A stretch of DNA of 50,805 nucleotides from an uncultured Eubacteriales bacterium. GTDB lineage: Bacteria > Bacillota > Clostridia > Oscillospirales > Oscillospiraceae. The translations under genes and the position numbers were made by a program. Positions 7,826 through 16,448 of this stretch are shown here, piece by piece. Where the stretch lies: contig CABUJV010000012.1 in assembly GCA_902492005.1 (NCBI GenBank), positions 1 to 50,805 of the forward strand. Direction: 5' to 3'. Position 1 is the stretch's first letter; each line of letters opens with the position of its first letter. The notes under the pieces are model-generated. The model saw only the letters and a list, made by a program, of their open reading frames with translations. It had not been told where the DNA came from and searched no databases.

Positions 7826-9660
7826 GGTTGTGGTTCCCCCTCCGGCCGGTTGAAAAAGTCGTACACGGCTCTGGCCGTGTTCTTGGGCACCGCCTCCTCC
7901 AGCTCGGCCAGAGATGCGGCTTTGACGTTCTTTACGCTCTTGAAACGCCTGAGCAGCTCGGCCCGGCGCTTGCCGCCCACGCCGGGGATCTGGTCCAGCA
8001 CCGAGCCCTGGACCCGGTTCTTCCGCTGGAGCCGGTTGAACTCGATGGCAAAGCGGTGGGTCTCCTCCTGGATACGGCCCACAAAGGAGAAGATGGCCTG
8101 GTTCTGCCGGATGCCGATCTCCCGGCCCTCCGGGGTCACCAGGGCGCGGGTCCGGTGCCGGCCGTCCTTCACCATGCCGAACACCGGGATGTCCAGCCCG
8201 TGGGCCTCCAGCACCCGGACGGCTACCTTGGCGTGGTTCTCGCCGCCGTCGATGAAGAGCGCGTCGGGCAGGTCCCCAAACTTCTCGTCTCCATCCAGAT
8301 ACCGCCGGAACCTTCTCGTGAGCACCTGCTCCATGGAGGCGTAGTCGTCGGCGTGCTCCAGGTTCCGGAGTTTGAAGTGGCGGTAGTCCCGCTTCAGAGG
8401 CCGGGCATGGACAAAGACGGTCATGGAGGCCACGATGTCGGCGTCGCCGGTGTTGGAGATGTCGTAGGCCTCGATGCGCTCAGGGCCCCGCTCCAGGGCC
8501 AGCATCCGGCCCAGAGCCTCCAGCAGCTTGGACTGCCGCTCCTCCCGGCTGGTGGCCCGCTCCACCTCCTCCACAGCGTTCTTGTTGGCCAGGCGGATGA
8601 GGTCCATCTTGCCCCCCCGCTGCGGGGTCATCAGGGCCACCCGCCGTCCGCAGGCCTCGGAGAGCATCCGGAGCACCGGCGCCTCGTCCTCGATCTCGCA
8701 GGGCAGCAGGATCTGCCGGGGCAGGTTGCCCCGTCCGCCGTAGTACTGCTTCACCAGGGCGGAGACGGTGTCCTCCCGCGCATCCTCCACCGGAGTCTCG
8801 ATGAGCTCCATGTCCTTGGCCGCCAGGTCGCCGTCCACATAGTGGAGGACCACGAAGCAGCTTTTGGCCTCCCCCCGGTGGAAGCCCACCACGTCGGTGT
8901 CGGCCAGACTGCCGGCCACCACCTTCTGCCGCTTGCCCAGCAGCTCGATGGACCGGATGCGGTCCCGCAACTCGGCGGCCCGCTCGAAGCGCAGCTCGGC
9001 GGCTGAGCGCTCCATCTCGCTCTGGAGGTCGTTCACCACCTCGTCGTACTTGCCCTCCAGCAGCCGGACGGCCTGGTCCATGGCCTCGCCGTACCGGCTC
9101 TGGTCCATCTCCCTGCGGCAGTAGCCGTCGCACTGGCCCATGCGGTAGTAGAGGCAGGGCCGCTCCTTACCGATGTCACGGGGGAACCGTTTCTGGCACT
9201 GGGGCAGTCGGAGGGCGGCCTTCAGCGCGTCGATGATATCCTGACTGGCTCCCCGGCTGCCATAGGGCCCGAAGTACCGGGCCCCGTCCTCCGCCGGCCG
9301 GTTAACCAAGGAAAAGCGGGGGTAGGGCTCGTGCGCCGACAGGCGGATATAGGGGTAGCCCTTGTCGTCCTTCAAAAGGATGTTGTACTTGGGCTGGTGC
9401 CGCTTAATGAGGGAGCACTCCAAAATAAGGGCCTCGAACTCCGAGTCGGCGATGATGACATCGAAGTGGTCGATCTGGCTCACCATGGCCCGGGTCTTTT
9501 CCGTATGGGAGGCCAGATTGGCAAAATACTGGGACACCCGGTTTTTCAGAGCCTTGGCCTTGCCCACGTAGATGACCTCGTTTTTGGCGTTCTGCATGAT
9601 GTAGACGCCGGGCTTCAGCGGCAGGCCGTGGGCTTTTTCTTTCAGTTCGTCAAAGGTCAA
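7822..9660 (-). CDS. uvrC: Excinuclease ABC subunit C
   Basis: A 612-residue UvrC, the dual-incision nuclease of nucleotide excision repair. Domains in order are the GIY-YIG N-terminal nuclease (PGVYIMQNAKNEVIYVGKAK), a Cys-rich region, the UVR motif that contacts UvrB (around RSAAELRFERAAELRDRI), the RNase-H-like C-terminal nuclease (AYDISNTGDADIVASM) and the helix-hairpin-helix pair (IPGVGGKRRAELLRRFKSV). The start codon is TTG, chosen because the family begins at this point and AAAGGTGG lies upstream. It is part of the long minus-strand unit ending at coaD. Confidence 0.98.
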   Translation of the reverse strand: MTFDELKEKAHGLPLKPGVYIMQNAKNEVIYVGKAKALKNRVSQYFANLASHTEKTRAMVSQIDHFDVIIADSEFEALILECSLIKRHQPKYNILLKDDKGYPYIRLSAHEPYPRFSLVNRPAEDGARYFGPYGSRGASQDIIDALKAALRLPQCQKRFPRDIGKERPCLYYRMGQCDGYCRREMDQSRYGEAMDQAVRLLEGKYDEVVNDLQSEMERSAAELRFERAAELRDRIRSIELLGKRQKVVAGSLADTDVVGFHRGEAKSCFVVLHYVDGDLAAKDMELIETPVEDAREDTVSALVKQYYGGRGNLPRQILLPCEIEDEAPVLRMLSEACGRRVALMTPQRGGKMDLIRLANKNAVEEVERATSREERQSKLLEALGRMLALERGPERIEAYDISNTGDADIVASMTVFVHARPLKRDYRHFKLRNLEHADDYASMEQVLTRRFRRYLDGDEKFGDLPDALFIDGGENHAKVAVRVLEAHGLDIPVFGMVKDGRHRTRALVTPEGREIGIRQNQAIFSFVGRIQEETHRFAIEFNRLQRKNRVQGSVLDQIPGVGGKRRAELLRRFKSVKNVKAASLAELEEAVPKNTARAVYDFFNRPEGEPQP

Positions 9661-9676
9661 TGGGATTGCACCACCT

Positions 9677-10492
9677 TTATCCCGGCAGCATGGGTGAATA
9701 CATCATCAGGGCGTGGTTCTCGCATACGAATTCATCCCCCATCAGAATGCCCTCCAGGTCAAAAACCCGGCGGTGCAGGGCATTATGGCGGGTATAACCG
9801 CCCCAGTATTCCCCCTGAAAATAGTGTTCCTTCTCGTACACCTCATAGCGGAGGGTCTGCGGAGCGCTGCACCGCCACTCTCCCTCCAGATGGGTGTCCG
9901 TCACCCGCAGCATCAGCCGCCATGTGTCGGGGGTATCGTTGCGGATCGTCAGATCCAAATAGTTGTAAAAGCAGGTGGCCCCGCTGCCGAAGGGCTGAGT
10001 CCGGTCCGCGTCGGGAAAAACGTCGTACCCGTGCCGGTGCCGCTCGGTGACCGTAAGCGGCGTGTGGAGGGTCATCCAATAGAGGAGGTTGGAGCACTGG
10101 CACAGGCCCCCGCCCACGCCGGGGACCACCCGGCCGTTTCGCAGAAGCATCCCCTCCGCATAACCCTTTCGCCGCGTGGGGTTGCCGATGCTCCGCCAAT
10201 AGGAGAGCGTCTCCCCGGGCAGCAGAGTCATTCCGTCCAGCCGGGCGGCGGCCAGGCGCAGGTTTCGCACCTTATTCTCCTGCATCCACAGGTCCACATC
10301 CCGAAGCCTCCGCACCAGGGGCGTGGCGTGGGCCATCCACAGGTAGGGACAGTCGGGGGCGGTCCTCCGGCGTGCATAGGCCGTCCCGCCCATATGCCAC
10401 CCAACCCATCGCCGGGCGCGGAAATACCGGACTCCCAGCCACATGCGCAGTCTTCCCCGAAGCACCGGCTCCGGCGTGATCTCCTTCTTCAT
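9677..10492 (-). CDS. VanW-like family protein
   Basis: About 271 residues carrying the VanW domain: LLPGETLSYWRSIGNPT, RKGYAEGMLLRNGR and GGGLCQCSNLLYWM are all recognisable. VanW occurs as an accessory gene in VanB-type glycopeptide clusters and widely in Firmicutes without them; its biochemical role is unknown. No van ligase or sensor genes are nearby, so this is not evidence for vancomycin resistance. No clear signal peptide is visible. The ATG at 10492 shares its A with the preceding stop codon (TGATG); the GTG one codon earlier is also possible. Confidence 0.85.
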   Translation of the reverse strand: MKKEITPEPVLRGRLRMWLGVRYFRARRWVGWHMGGTAYARRRTAPDCPYLWMAHATPLVRRLRDVDLWMQENKVRNLRLAAARLDGMTLLPGETLSYWRSIGNPTRRKGYAEGMLLRNGRVVPGVGGGLCQCSNLLYWMTLHTPLTVTERHRHGYDVFPDADRTQPFGSGATCFYNYLDLTIRNDTPDTWRLMLRVTDTHLEGEWRCSAPQTLRYEVYEKEHYFQGEYWGGYTRHNALHRRVFDLEGILMGDEFVCENHALMMYSPMLPG

Positions 10493-11298
10493 CACAGCCC
10501 TCTCCTCTTCTTCTCCAAAAACCGTTTCTGGTATTTCAAATTGGCCACCTCGGTCACCCGGCGGCTGGCGGAAAAGTTACAGGCGCCCCCTACCACGCCC
10601 ACGACGGCGGTGCCCTGGATAAACTTCACCACCAGCATGGCGTCAGCCAGGGCCCTGGAGGTCTCCCGCAGCTGGGCGTCCAGGTCAAAGGACAGCCGCT
10701 CCTCGTGGTCGACGGCCCGCCCAAACCCGTCGGCCCGGTCGCTGTAGTCCTTCCGCTCCGCCCCCCTGGTCAGGGCGGCGCACAGCAGGAGCAGAATGTA
10801 ATACCGTTCCTCCTTGGTATCGTAGGCAAAGCCGTAGCGCAGGGCGGTCTGATACACCGCCCGGAGGAGCAGGGTCATCAGAATGGGGATATCGGGCAGT
10901 CCCATCCCCAGCAGGCCCAGAGCGCAGCCCTCCAGGGTGGCCGCGGCGGTGGCCGCCGCTCCGCCCCGGCTGCCGCTCTTGTGGAAGGCGCGGACGTGCT
11001 CGGCGCTGGGGTCCTCCTTGAGGAAATACTCCCGGATATACCGCTCCCCCCGGAGCTTTTTCTCCGGGATGGTCTTTTTCAGCAGTCCGGTGCCCTGCTG
11101 GAACAGCACCTGAAAGGCGGTGTAGAAGGCGGTGTCGAGGGTCCCCCGCAGCTTTTCCGGAATTTTTTCCTCAATTTTGGCCATCAGGCTCCCGCCGGGC
11201 GCGCTCCGCGGAGCGCGCACCCGGAACAGCCTGGCCTCCCGGCGCCGGATGGCGTCCAGCTGGCGGTTATACTGGTTGACGCAGGGATTGATCGGCAT
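10492..11298 (-). CDS. EcsC-family protein
   Basis: A 268-residue protein of the EcsC family, usually cytoplasmic or membrane-associated and of unknown reaction. Features include a basic N-terminal region, an Ala/Gly-rich amphipathic stretch around residues 110-150 (GAAATAAATLEGCALGLLGMG followed by DIPILMTLLLRAVYQ) and a second hydrophobic patch near residue 230 (GTAVVGVVGGACNFSASRRV). EcsC was named for a gene beside the ecsAB transporter of Bacillus, absent here. It opens the seven-gene minus-strand unit and overlaps the VanW-like gene by one base. Confidence 0.75.
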   Translation of the reverse strand: MPINPCVNQYNRQLDAIRRREARLFRVRAPRSAPGGSLMAKIEEKIPEKLRGTLDTAFYTAFQVLFQQGTGLLKKTIPEKKLRGERYIREYFLKEDPSAEHVRAFHKSGSRGGAAATAAATLEGCALGLLGMGLPDIPILMTLLLRAVYQTALRYGFAYDTKEERYYILLLLCAALTRGAERKDYSDRADGFGRAVDHEERLSFDLDAQLRETSRALADAMLVVKFIQGTAVVGVVGGACNFSASRRVTEVANLKYQKRFLEKKRRGL

Positions 11299-11318
11299 GG
11301 CTCACCCCTCCCGAGGTG

Positions 11319-11349
11319 AAAAAAAGCGCCGCTCAACGCGGCGCTTTTT
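11319..11349 (-). terminator. Rho-independent terminator of the HPr gene
   Basis: Stem 11326-11332 with 11338-11344, extended by A-T pairs, lies just after the HPr stop codon. Minus-strand transcripts end in a run of seven U. Partial read-through could also feed the EcsC-VanW-uvrC genes, for which no separate promoter is obvious. Confidence 0.85.
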
Positions 11350-11365
11350 CTACAGTTCAAAGGTC

Positions 11366-11629
11366 TTACTCCGAGAAGTTGGACGAGATGAGTTCGATGA
11401 GCGCCTCCACGGCCTCCTTCTCGTCGGGTCCGTCGGCGATGAGGTTGATTGCGGTGCCCTTTACGATGCCAAGAGAGAGGACACCCAGCAGGCTTTTCGC
11501 ATTCACTCTGCGCTCATCCTTCTCCACCCAGATGGAGCTCTTAAATTCATTGGCCTTCTGAATGAAGAACGTGGCGGGTCTGGCGTGGAGACCTACCTGA
11601 TTGTTCACGACCGCCTCTTTGATATACAT
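11366..11629 (-). CDS. ptsH: HPr phosphocarrier protein
   Basis: An 87-residue HPr. It has His15 in VGLHARPATFF, the site phosphorylated by enzyme I, and Ser46 in NAKSLLGVLSLGI, the site used by HPr kinase for catabolite control in Firmicutes. The start at 11629 is chosen from a GGGGGAGAACACA ribosome site and the exact HPr numbering it gives; a longer upstream reading has no support. It has its own sigma-A promoter and terminator. It could act in sugar uptake, in CcpA co-regulation, or in both. Confidence 0.93.
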   Translation of the reverse strand: MYIKEAVVNNQVGLHARPATFFIQKANEFKSSIWVEKDERRVNAKSLLGVLSLGIVKGTAINLIADGPDEKEAVEALIELISSNFSE

Positions 11630-11671
11630 TGTGTTCTCCCCCTCAAACAAAAACATTGTTTGCACCTCTAT

Positions 11672-11700
11672 AGTGTACCAAATTTGTGTCAAACCGTCAA
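11672..11700 (-). promoter_or_regulatory. Sigma-A promoter of the HPr gene
   Basis: Minus-strand TTGACG (11695-11700) and TACACT (11672-11677) are 17 bases apart, about 40 bases upstream of the HPr start codon. Confidence 0.75.
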
Positions 11701-11797
11701 TGACATTTTGCACAAATTCCCGCAGAGCCCTTTGCACTTTTCACAAACGAAACCATCGAAATGACGATATGCTCCACGTTGGCTTTGTTTCCGAAAC

Positions 11798-14179
11798 CTA
11801 TTTCAGCTCCACCACCGTCACGCCGTCCTCGCCTTCGCCGTAGCGGCCGGGCCGGAAGGTCTTGACGTAGCGGCTGCGTTTTAGGTGCTCGCGCACCGCC
11901 TTGCGCACCGCGCCGGTGCCCTTGCCGTGGATGACGGTGACCTGGGTCAGCTTGCCCATGACGGCGCTGTCCAGGAACTGGTCCAGCGCCCCGATGGCCT
12001 CGTCGGTCATCATACCCCGCAGGTCCACCTCCGGCGAGGCTCCTAAGGAGCGCAGCTTGTGCTCCGCACGCTGGACGAACCGCTGGGCCTCCTTCTGGGC
12101 CTTTTGGGCCTCGCCCTCCACCACCCGCACCTCCGACTGCTTGGCGGTGATCTTCAGGATGCCCGCCTGGAGCTGGAGCCCTCCGTCCTTGTTCACCGAT
12201 AGCACGGTGGCCCGGGCGCCCATCTTTACCAGCTCCACCGTGTCGCCGGCCATGGCGGGCCGGGTGGGGGGCGGCGCGGGCAGTTCCTCCCGTCCGCCGC
12301 CGATGGCGTTCTCCGCCTCGTTGAGGCGGCGGCGCAGGCCGGCCCGACGGTCGTTCTGCTCCTGCCAGCCGGCCTCCTTCTCCTGGCGGCGGCGCATATC
12401 GTTGAGCTCGGCAAAGACCTGGTCGGCGGTGTCCCGGGCCTCCCGGATGATGGTCCGGGCCTCGGCCTGGGCCTTCTCCACCGCCTTAGCCTTCTCCTTC
12501 TCCAGCCGCTCCCGGTACTCCCGGGCGGTCCTGGCGGAGTCCTCCATCTCCCGGCGCAGCTTCCGGGCCTCGTCCTTCTCCCGCTCCATCTCCTGGCGCT
12601 GGCGGTCGAGCTGGGTCAGCACGTCCTCGAAGCGGACGTTTTCCGCATCGATGCGCTCGGCGGCCTTGTCGATGATGCTCTGGGGCAGCCCCAGGCGCCG
12701 GGAGATGGCAAAGGCGTTGGACTTGCCCGGCACACCGATGAGCAGCTTATAGGTGGGGGCCAGGGTCTCCACGTCGAACTCGCAGGAGGCGTTCTCCACC
12801 CCGCTGGTGGTCATGGCGTAGACCTTCAGCTCGGCATAGTGGGTGGTGGCGGCCACCAGCGCCCCCCGCTCCCGGGCGGACTCGATGATGGCGGCGGCCA
12901 GGGCCGCGCCTTCCACCGGGTCGGTGCCGGCGCCCAGCTCGTCGAAGAGGATCAGGGTCCCCGGTCCGCACTGGTCCAGGATGCCCACGATATTCACCAT
13001 ATGGGAGGAGAAGGTGGACAGATTTTGGGCGATGGATTGCTCGTCCCCGATGTCGGCCAGCACATGGTCAAAGACCATCACCCGGCTGTCGCCGGCCACC
13101 GGGATGTGGAGACCGCACTGGGCCATCAGCGTCAGAAGGCCGATGGTCTTGAGGGTCACGGTCTTGCCGCCGGTGTTGGGGCCGGTGATGACCAGCGTGT
13201 CGAAGCCCTCCCCCAGCCGCAGGTCGTTGGCCACCGCCTTGGCCGGGTCCAGCAGGGGATGGCGGGCCTTTTTCAGCTCGATACCGCTCCGGCCCAGCCT
13301 GGGCTCGCTGGCGTTCATCCGAGCGGAAAGCTTGGCCCGGGCAAAGATCACGTCCAGCATCACCAGCAGATCATAGTCCTGGACAATATCCTCTTTATGC
13401 CCGGCGCAGTCGGCGGAGAGCTCCCGCAGAATGCGCTCGATCTCTTTTTCCTCCCGGGCCTGGAGCTCCCGCAGCTCGTTGTTGGTCTTGACCACGCCCA
13501 TTGGCTCGATGAAAAAGGTGCCGCCGGAGCCGGACACGTCGTGAACCAGGCCGGGAACGTCGTTTTTGTGCTCCGCCTTTACCGGCACCACGTACCGGCC
13601 GGAGCGCATGGTGATGATGGATTCCTGAAGGTACTTGGCCTGGGAGGAGGAGATCAGCTTTTGTAGGATGTCCCGCACCTTGGAGGCCGAGGCCCGGATG
13701 TGCCGCCGGATGTCGGCCAGCTCCGGGCTGGCTGCGTCGGCGATCTCGTCCTCCCCCAGGATCGAGCCGGAGATCTTGTCCTCCAAAAAGCGGTTGGCGG
13801 TCAGGCAGGCGAAGAGGTGGTCGATGCAGGTTTTCTGATTGCCCTCCCCGGTGGCGTAATCCCGGGCGGACCGGGCGCAGCGCAACAGGGCGGCGATGTC
13901 CAGCAGCTCCCGGGTATTCAGCGCGCCCCCCATATCGGCCCGCTGGAGGGCGGCGGCCACAGGCTTGACCCCGGACAGCGACGGCGTGCCCCGCAGGACC
14001 AGCATGCTCAGGGCCGCCGAGGTCTCCGCCAGGCGGCGCTGCACGTCGTCGGCATCCGTGAGCGGCCGCAGGGCGCGGCAGCGCTCCTTGCCCGCCTCCG
14101 TCACTGCCTGGTCGGCCAGCAGCCCCAGCACGCGGGGCAGCTCCAGGGTCTGAATGGATTTTTCAAACAAATCAGTCAT
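11798..14179 (-). CDS. mutS2: Endonuclease MutS2
   Basis: A 793-residue MutS2. It has the core/lever helices, the P-loop VITGPNTGGKTVTLKTIG, Walker B region LILFDELGAGTDPVEGAALA, a long coiled coil at about residues 500-620, and a C-terminal Smr domain with VDLRGM and HGKGTGAVRKAVREHL. It lacks the mismatch-recognition domain of MutS. MutS2 acts on recombination intermediates and, in Bacillus, on collided ribosomes. The start MTDLFEKSIQTLEL fits the family; an in-frame extension of 73 codons upstream reads into apparent mobile-element debris. Confidence 0.95.
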   Translation of the reverse strand: MTDLFEKSIQTLELPRVLGLLADQAVTEAGKERCRALRPLTDADDVQRRLAETSAALSMLVLRGTPSLSGVKPVAAALQRADMGGALNTRELLDIAALLRCARSARDYATGEGNQKTCIDHLFACLTANRFLEDKISGSILGEDEIADAASPELADIRRHIRASASKVRDILQKLISSSQAKYLQESIITMRSGRYVVPVKAEHKNDVPGLVHDVSGSGGTFFIEPMGVVKTNNELRELQAREEKEIERILRELSADCAGHKEDIVQDYDLLVMLDVIFARAKLSARMNASEPRLGRSGIELKKARHPLLDPAKAVANDLRLGEGFDTLVITGPNTGGKTVTLKTIGLLTLMAQCGLHIPVAGDSRVMVFDHVLADIGDEQSIAQNLSTFSSHMVNIVGILDQCGPGTLILFDELGAGTDPVEGAALAAAIIESARERGALVAATTHYAELKVYAMTTSGVENASCEFDVETLAPTYKLLIGVPGKSNAFAISRRLGLPQSIIDKAAERIDAENVRFEDVLTQLDRQRQEMEREKDEARKLRREMEDSARTAREYRERLEKEKAKAVEKAQAEARTIIREARDTADQVFAELNDMRRRQEKEAGWQEQNDRRAGLRRRLNEAENAIGGGREELPAPPPTRPAMAGDTVELVKMGARATVLSVNKDGGLQLQAGILKITAKQSEVRVVEGEAQKAQKEAQRFVQRAEHKLRSLGASPEVDLRGMMTDEAIGALDQFLDSAVMGKLTQVTVIHGKGTGAVRKAVREHLKRSRYVKTFRPGRYGEGEDGVTVVELK

Positions 14180-14439
14180 AGCTCCTGCTTTCCTTCCAAG
14201 CATTGCGGTGGTCGTTTGCAGGCTTCCACCCAATCGCATTGGATATACCTGATGGATCGTATTTATCATAGCCTGTTTTTGCATCGGATGCAATACTTCG
14301 CGCATTGTTTTCTCTCCGCAGATCGCTCCTCCTGTCTGCAGCAGCATAGAGTCGCCGGAGTTCTGCTCCAGGATGAGGAAGGGGCCGGAGCCGACCACCT
14401 TGTCCCAGAAATCATCGTCACCCCGCCGGTCTGAAAATC

Positions 14440-14717
14440 CTTAAGGAACGGCATGCAGACCTCGACGTGCTGATCTCCCGCCGCCGCAGTTCCTTGGCGA
14501 CAGCGGACAGGCTGAAAACGAAGAATCGCTCATCCTTGGTCTCATCCCGCATATGGGGGATACGCTCGCCGGAGATGGTCCGGAAGGCACCGCCGAACTC
14601 CAGAACATCGGTCTATACCAGCGGTTTCACCGGGTAATCCGTCGGTCCGGAGGCAAAGACAAAGTTCGGGGTCTTGATGGCAGAATTGCCATGATCAATT
14701 GCAAACGGCATATCCAT
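14440..14717 (-). pseudogene. ParM/StbA-like actin-fold remnant
   Basis: From an ATG at 14717 the minus strand reads MDMPFAIDHGNSAIKTPNFV and on to TDYPVKPLV, then a TAG at 14613-14615. The same frame then continues with VLEFGGAFRT, SGERIPHMRDETKDERFFVF and a degraded tail. These are the N-terminal blocks of plasmid/ICE-borne ParM/StbA actin-like segregation proteins (phosphate-binding DHGNxxIKTP, then the SGxRIPYMRDKT-type block). The in-frame stop and missing C-terminal two thirds make it a pseudogene. It marks former plasmid or conjugative-element DNA at the left edge of the island. Confidence 0.7.
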
Positions 14718-15085
14718 CACCCCTACACTGGCATATATCCCTATTCGCAACGGGAATGAGCATGTTAAGCATATTTGTGTATTGATTCGGAGCTAGGGAC
14801 ATTTCTGGATCAAAACGATACTCAAATTGATTGGGATGCGCAGGTTCTAACAGATAATGGGCAGCCTTATGATATTTCTTATGGACCACGCCTCAGAGAA
14901 GATAAAGATGCTGATAATCGCTGGTTAGTGGGAAGAAAGTTCTTTTCCGATTACACCGCTTGCGGATTCTTATCCTTGTCGGAAGATTGCCCCTATGGGG
15001 GCAGGCACACCGCAGACCAGAGATTTTGAACAATAATAGATGATTTTCTCCATCTGGACCTATCCAGAGCATGGGTGTGCGCAGA

Positions 15086-15121
15086 GGAGAGAGACCAATC
15101 CTTTCGGGCTGGCCTCTCTCC
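15086..15121. terminator. Candidate hairpin after the CoA-transferase gene
   Basis: An 8-bp stem GGAGAGAG/CTCTCTCC, extended by further imperfect pairs, lies about 65 bases past the CoA-transferase stop. The U-rich tail is on the plus strand only (TTGCTTTTC), so its role for the minus-strand operon is uncertain. Confidence 0.4.
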
Positions 15122-15187
15122 TTGCTTTTCTGGACCTGTTATTTTACAACGTGTCATTTTTCGCCGTGTGGCGAAAGAGAAGGGGAA

Positions 15188-16387
15188 TCAGATCGTACCG
15201 TCCCCCTCATAGCCGGAGAACTCGTCTTCGCTCAGGCCCAGCCAGTCCACGAAGATTTCCCGGTTATGCTGGCCTACCGCGGGGGCCAGGCCGGTGGGAT
15301 CGGCGGGGGTCTCACTGAGCTTGATGGGGGTGCCTACCACACCCACTTCGCCCTGCGGATATTGGGTCTTGACGATCATGTTGCGGGCCAGGATCTGGGG
15401 ATCCTTCACTACCTGGGAAACATCCTTGATAGGAGCCATAGGAATCTTGTCCCCCAGTCCTTCCATCAGCTCGTCCACGGTATACTGGGCGATCCACTCG
15501 TCCAGTTTGGGCTTTACCAGCGCGTCGTAGGTCTCACGCACATGGCGCTTGACCATCGTGTCAACCTCGGGCTTTTCTGCATACTCCGGCTCGCCGAAAA
15601 ACTCGCACTGGAGCTTCCAGAACTTATCGGTGTAGCCGCCGTCAAAGATGTACCCATCCTTGGCCTTAAAGGCGCTGTACGGCATAACGAAGGGATGGTC
15701 ATTGCCCAGGGGCTTGGTGATCTTCCCCTCTACCATGTAGTTGGTCACCATGGTCTCGGTTAGGGCCAGAGTGGAGTCCAGCTGAGCTACGTCTACCAGC
15801 TGCCCCTCCCCGGTGTTTCGGGCGTGATGGAGGGCGGCCAGCAGGCCGATACACCCAAACAGAGAAGCAGACAGGTCGCCGATGATGGTGCCCACCCGGC
15901 AGGGAGGCCGGTCGGGATAGCCGTTGGTAGACCAGATGCCACTGAGGGCCTGGGCACAATTATCAAAGGCGGGGCGGGTAACGTAGGGGCCATACTGGCC
16001 GTAGCCGCTGATAGAGACATAGACCAGCTTGGGATAGCGCTTGTGCAATGTTTCATAATCCAGACCCATCTTGGCCATGATGCCGGGGCGGTAATTCTCC
16101 ACGAGCACGTCCGCCTTGTCCAACATCTTCAGGAGCAGCGCCTTTCCCTCATCGCTGCGCAGGTTCAGGGTGACGCCCTTTTTGTTGCGGTTATACTGGG
16201 CAAAGTAGCCGCTGAGCTGCTCTTCCCCCTCACCCAGGAAAGGGGTGAAATTGCGTGCATCGTCTGTTGAGCTGCGGGACTCCACCTTGATGACAGTGGC
16301 GCCCAGATCCGCCAGCTGCATGGTACAGAAGGGCCCGGCGGCAAAGCGGGTCAGGTCAATGACAATTACATCTTGCAGTGCGTTCAT
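15188..16387 (-). CDS. Class III CoA-transferase (CaiB/BaiF family)
   Basis: A 399-residue family III CoA-transferase that moves CoA between carboxylic acids through an Asp-linked mixed anhydride. The N-terminal DLTRFAAGPFCTMQLADLGATVIKVE block, LNLRSDEGKALL, LVENYRPGIMAKMGLDYE, SISGYGQYGPY and GQLVDVAQLDS (with the expected catalytic Asp) are intact. Substrates cannot be read from sequence. It is the last gene of the sigma-54-linked island and follows the symporter by 61 bases. It could load CoA onto acetoacetate, 3-hydroxy-3-methylglutarate or the imported acid itself. GGAGGC precedes its ATG. Confidence 0.93.
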   Translation of the reverse strand: MNALQDVIVIDLTRFAAGPFCTMQLADLGATVIKVESRSSTDDARNFTPFLGEGEEQLSGYFAQYNRNKKGVTLNLRSDEGKALLLKMLDKADVLVENYRPGIMAKMGLDYETLHKRYPKLVYVSISGYGQYGPYVTRPAFDNCAQALSGIWSTNGYPDRPPCRVGTIIGDLSASLFGCIGLLAALHHARNTGEGQLVDVAQLDSTLALTETMVTNYMVEGKITKPLGNDHPFVMPYSAFKAKDGYIFDGGYTDKFWKLQCEFFGEPEYAEKPEVDTMVKRHVRETYDALVKPKLDEWIAQYTVDELMEGLGDKIPMAPIKDVSQVVKDPQILARNMIVKTQYPQGEVGVVGTPIKLSETPADPTGLAPAVGQHNREIFVDWLGLSEDEFSGYEGDGTI

Positions 16388-16448
16388 GGTTTGCCTCCAA
16401 TCTTGCTGTTAAGGCTGTTATAGGGGTCAGGGTTCGCGTGAGGGTTTC

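Larger units (their letters stand above)
14180..15187. other. 1-kb gene-poor junction between mutS2 and the island
   Basis: No intact gene is supported here. The first 270 bases upstream of mutS2 keep an open minus-strand frame (including LILEQNSGDSMLLQTGGAIC) that looks like a protein remnant I cannot name. Next comes the ParM-like remnant (14440-14717). The stretch 14750-15060 is clearly AT-richer than the surroundings and has only short, unconvincing frames on both strands. A hairpin at 15086-15121 precedes the CoA-transferase gene end. The whole reads as decayed foreign DNA. Confidence 0.7.

Noticed and set aside
9677..10492. Vancomycin-resistance locus suggested by the VanW-like protein
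   Set aside because: No VanH/A/X-type enzymes or two-component genes are present; VanW domains are common in Clostridia without resistance.
11798..14398. An 866-residue version of MutS2
   Set aside because: The first 73 residues do not match MutS2 and run into remnant DNA. The family start MTDLFEKSIQ at 14179 is preferred, although its ribosome site is not ideal.
14775..15029. An 84-codon plus-strand frame in the AT-rich junction
   Set aside because: There is no ribosome site and no recognisable family. It sits in apparently decayed mobile DNA, with an equally poor frame on the other strand.
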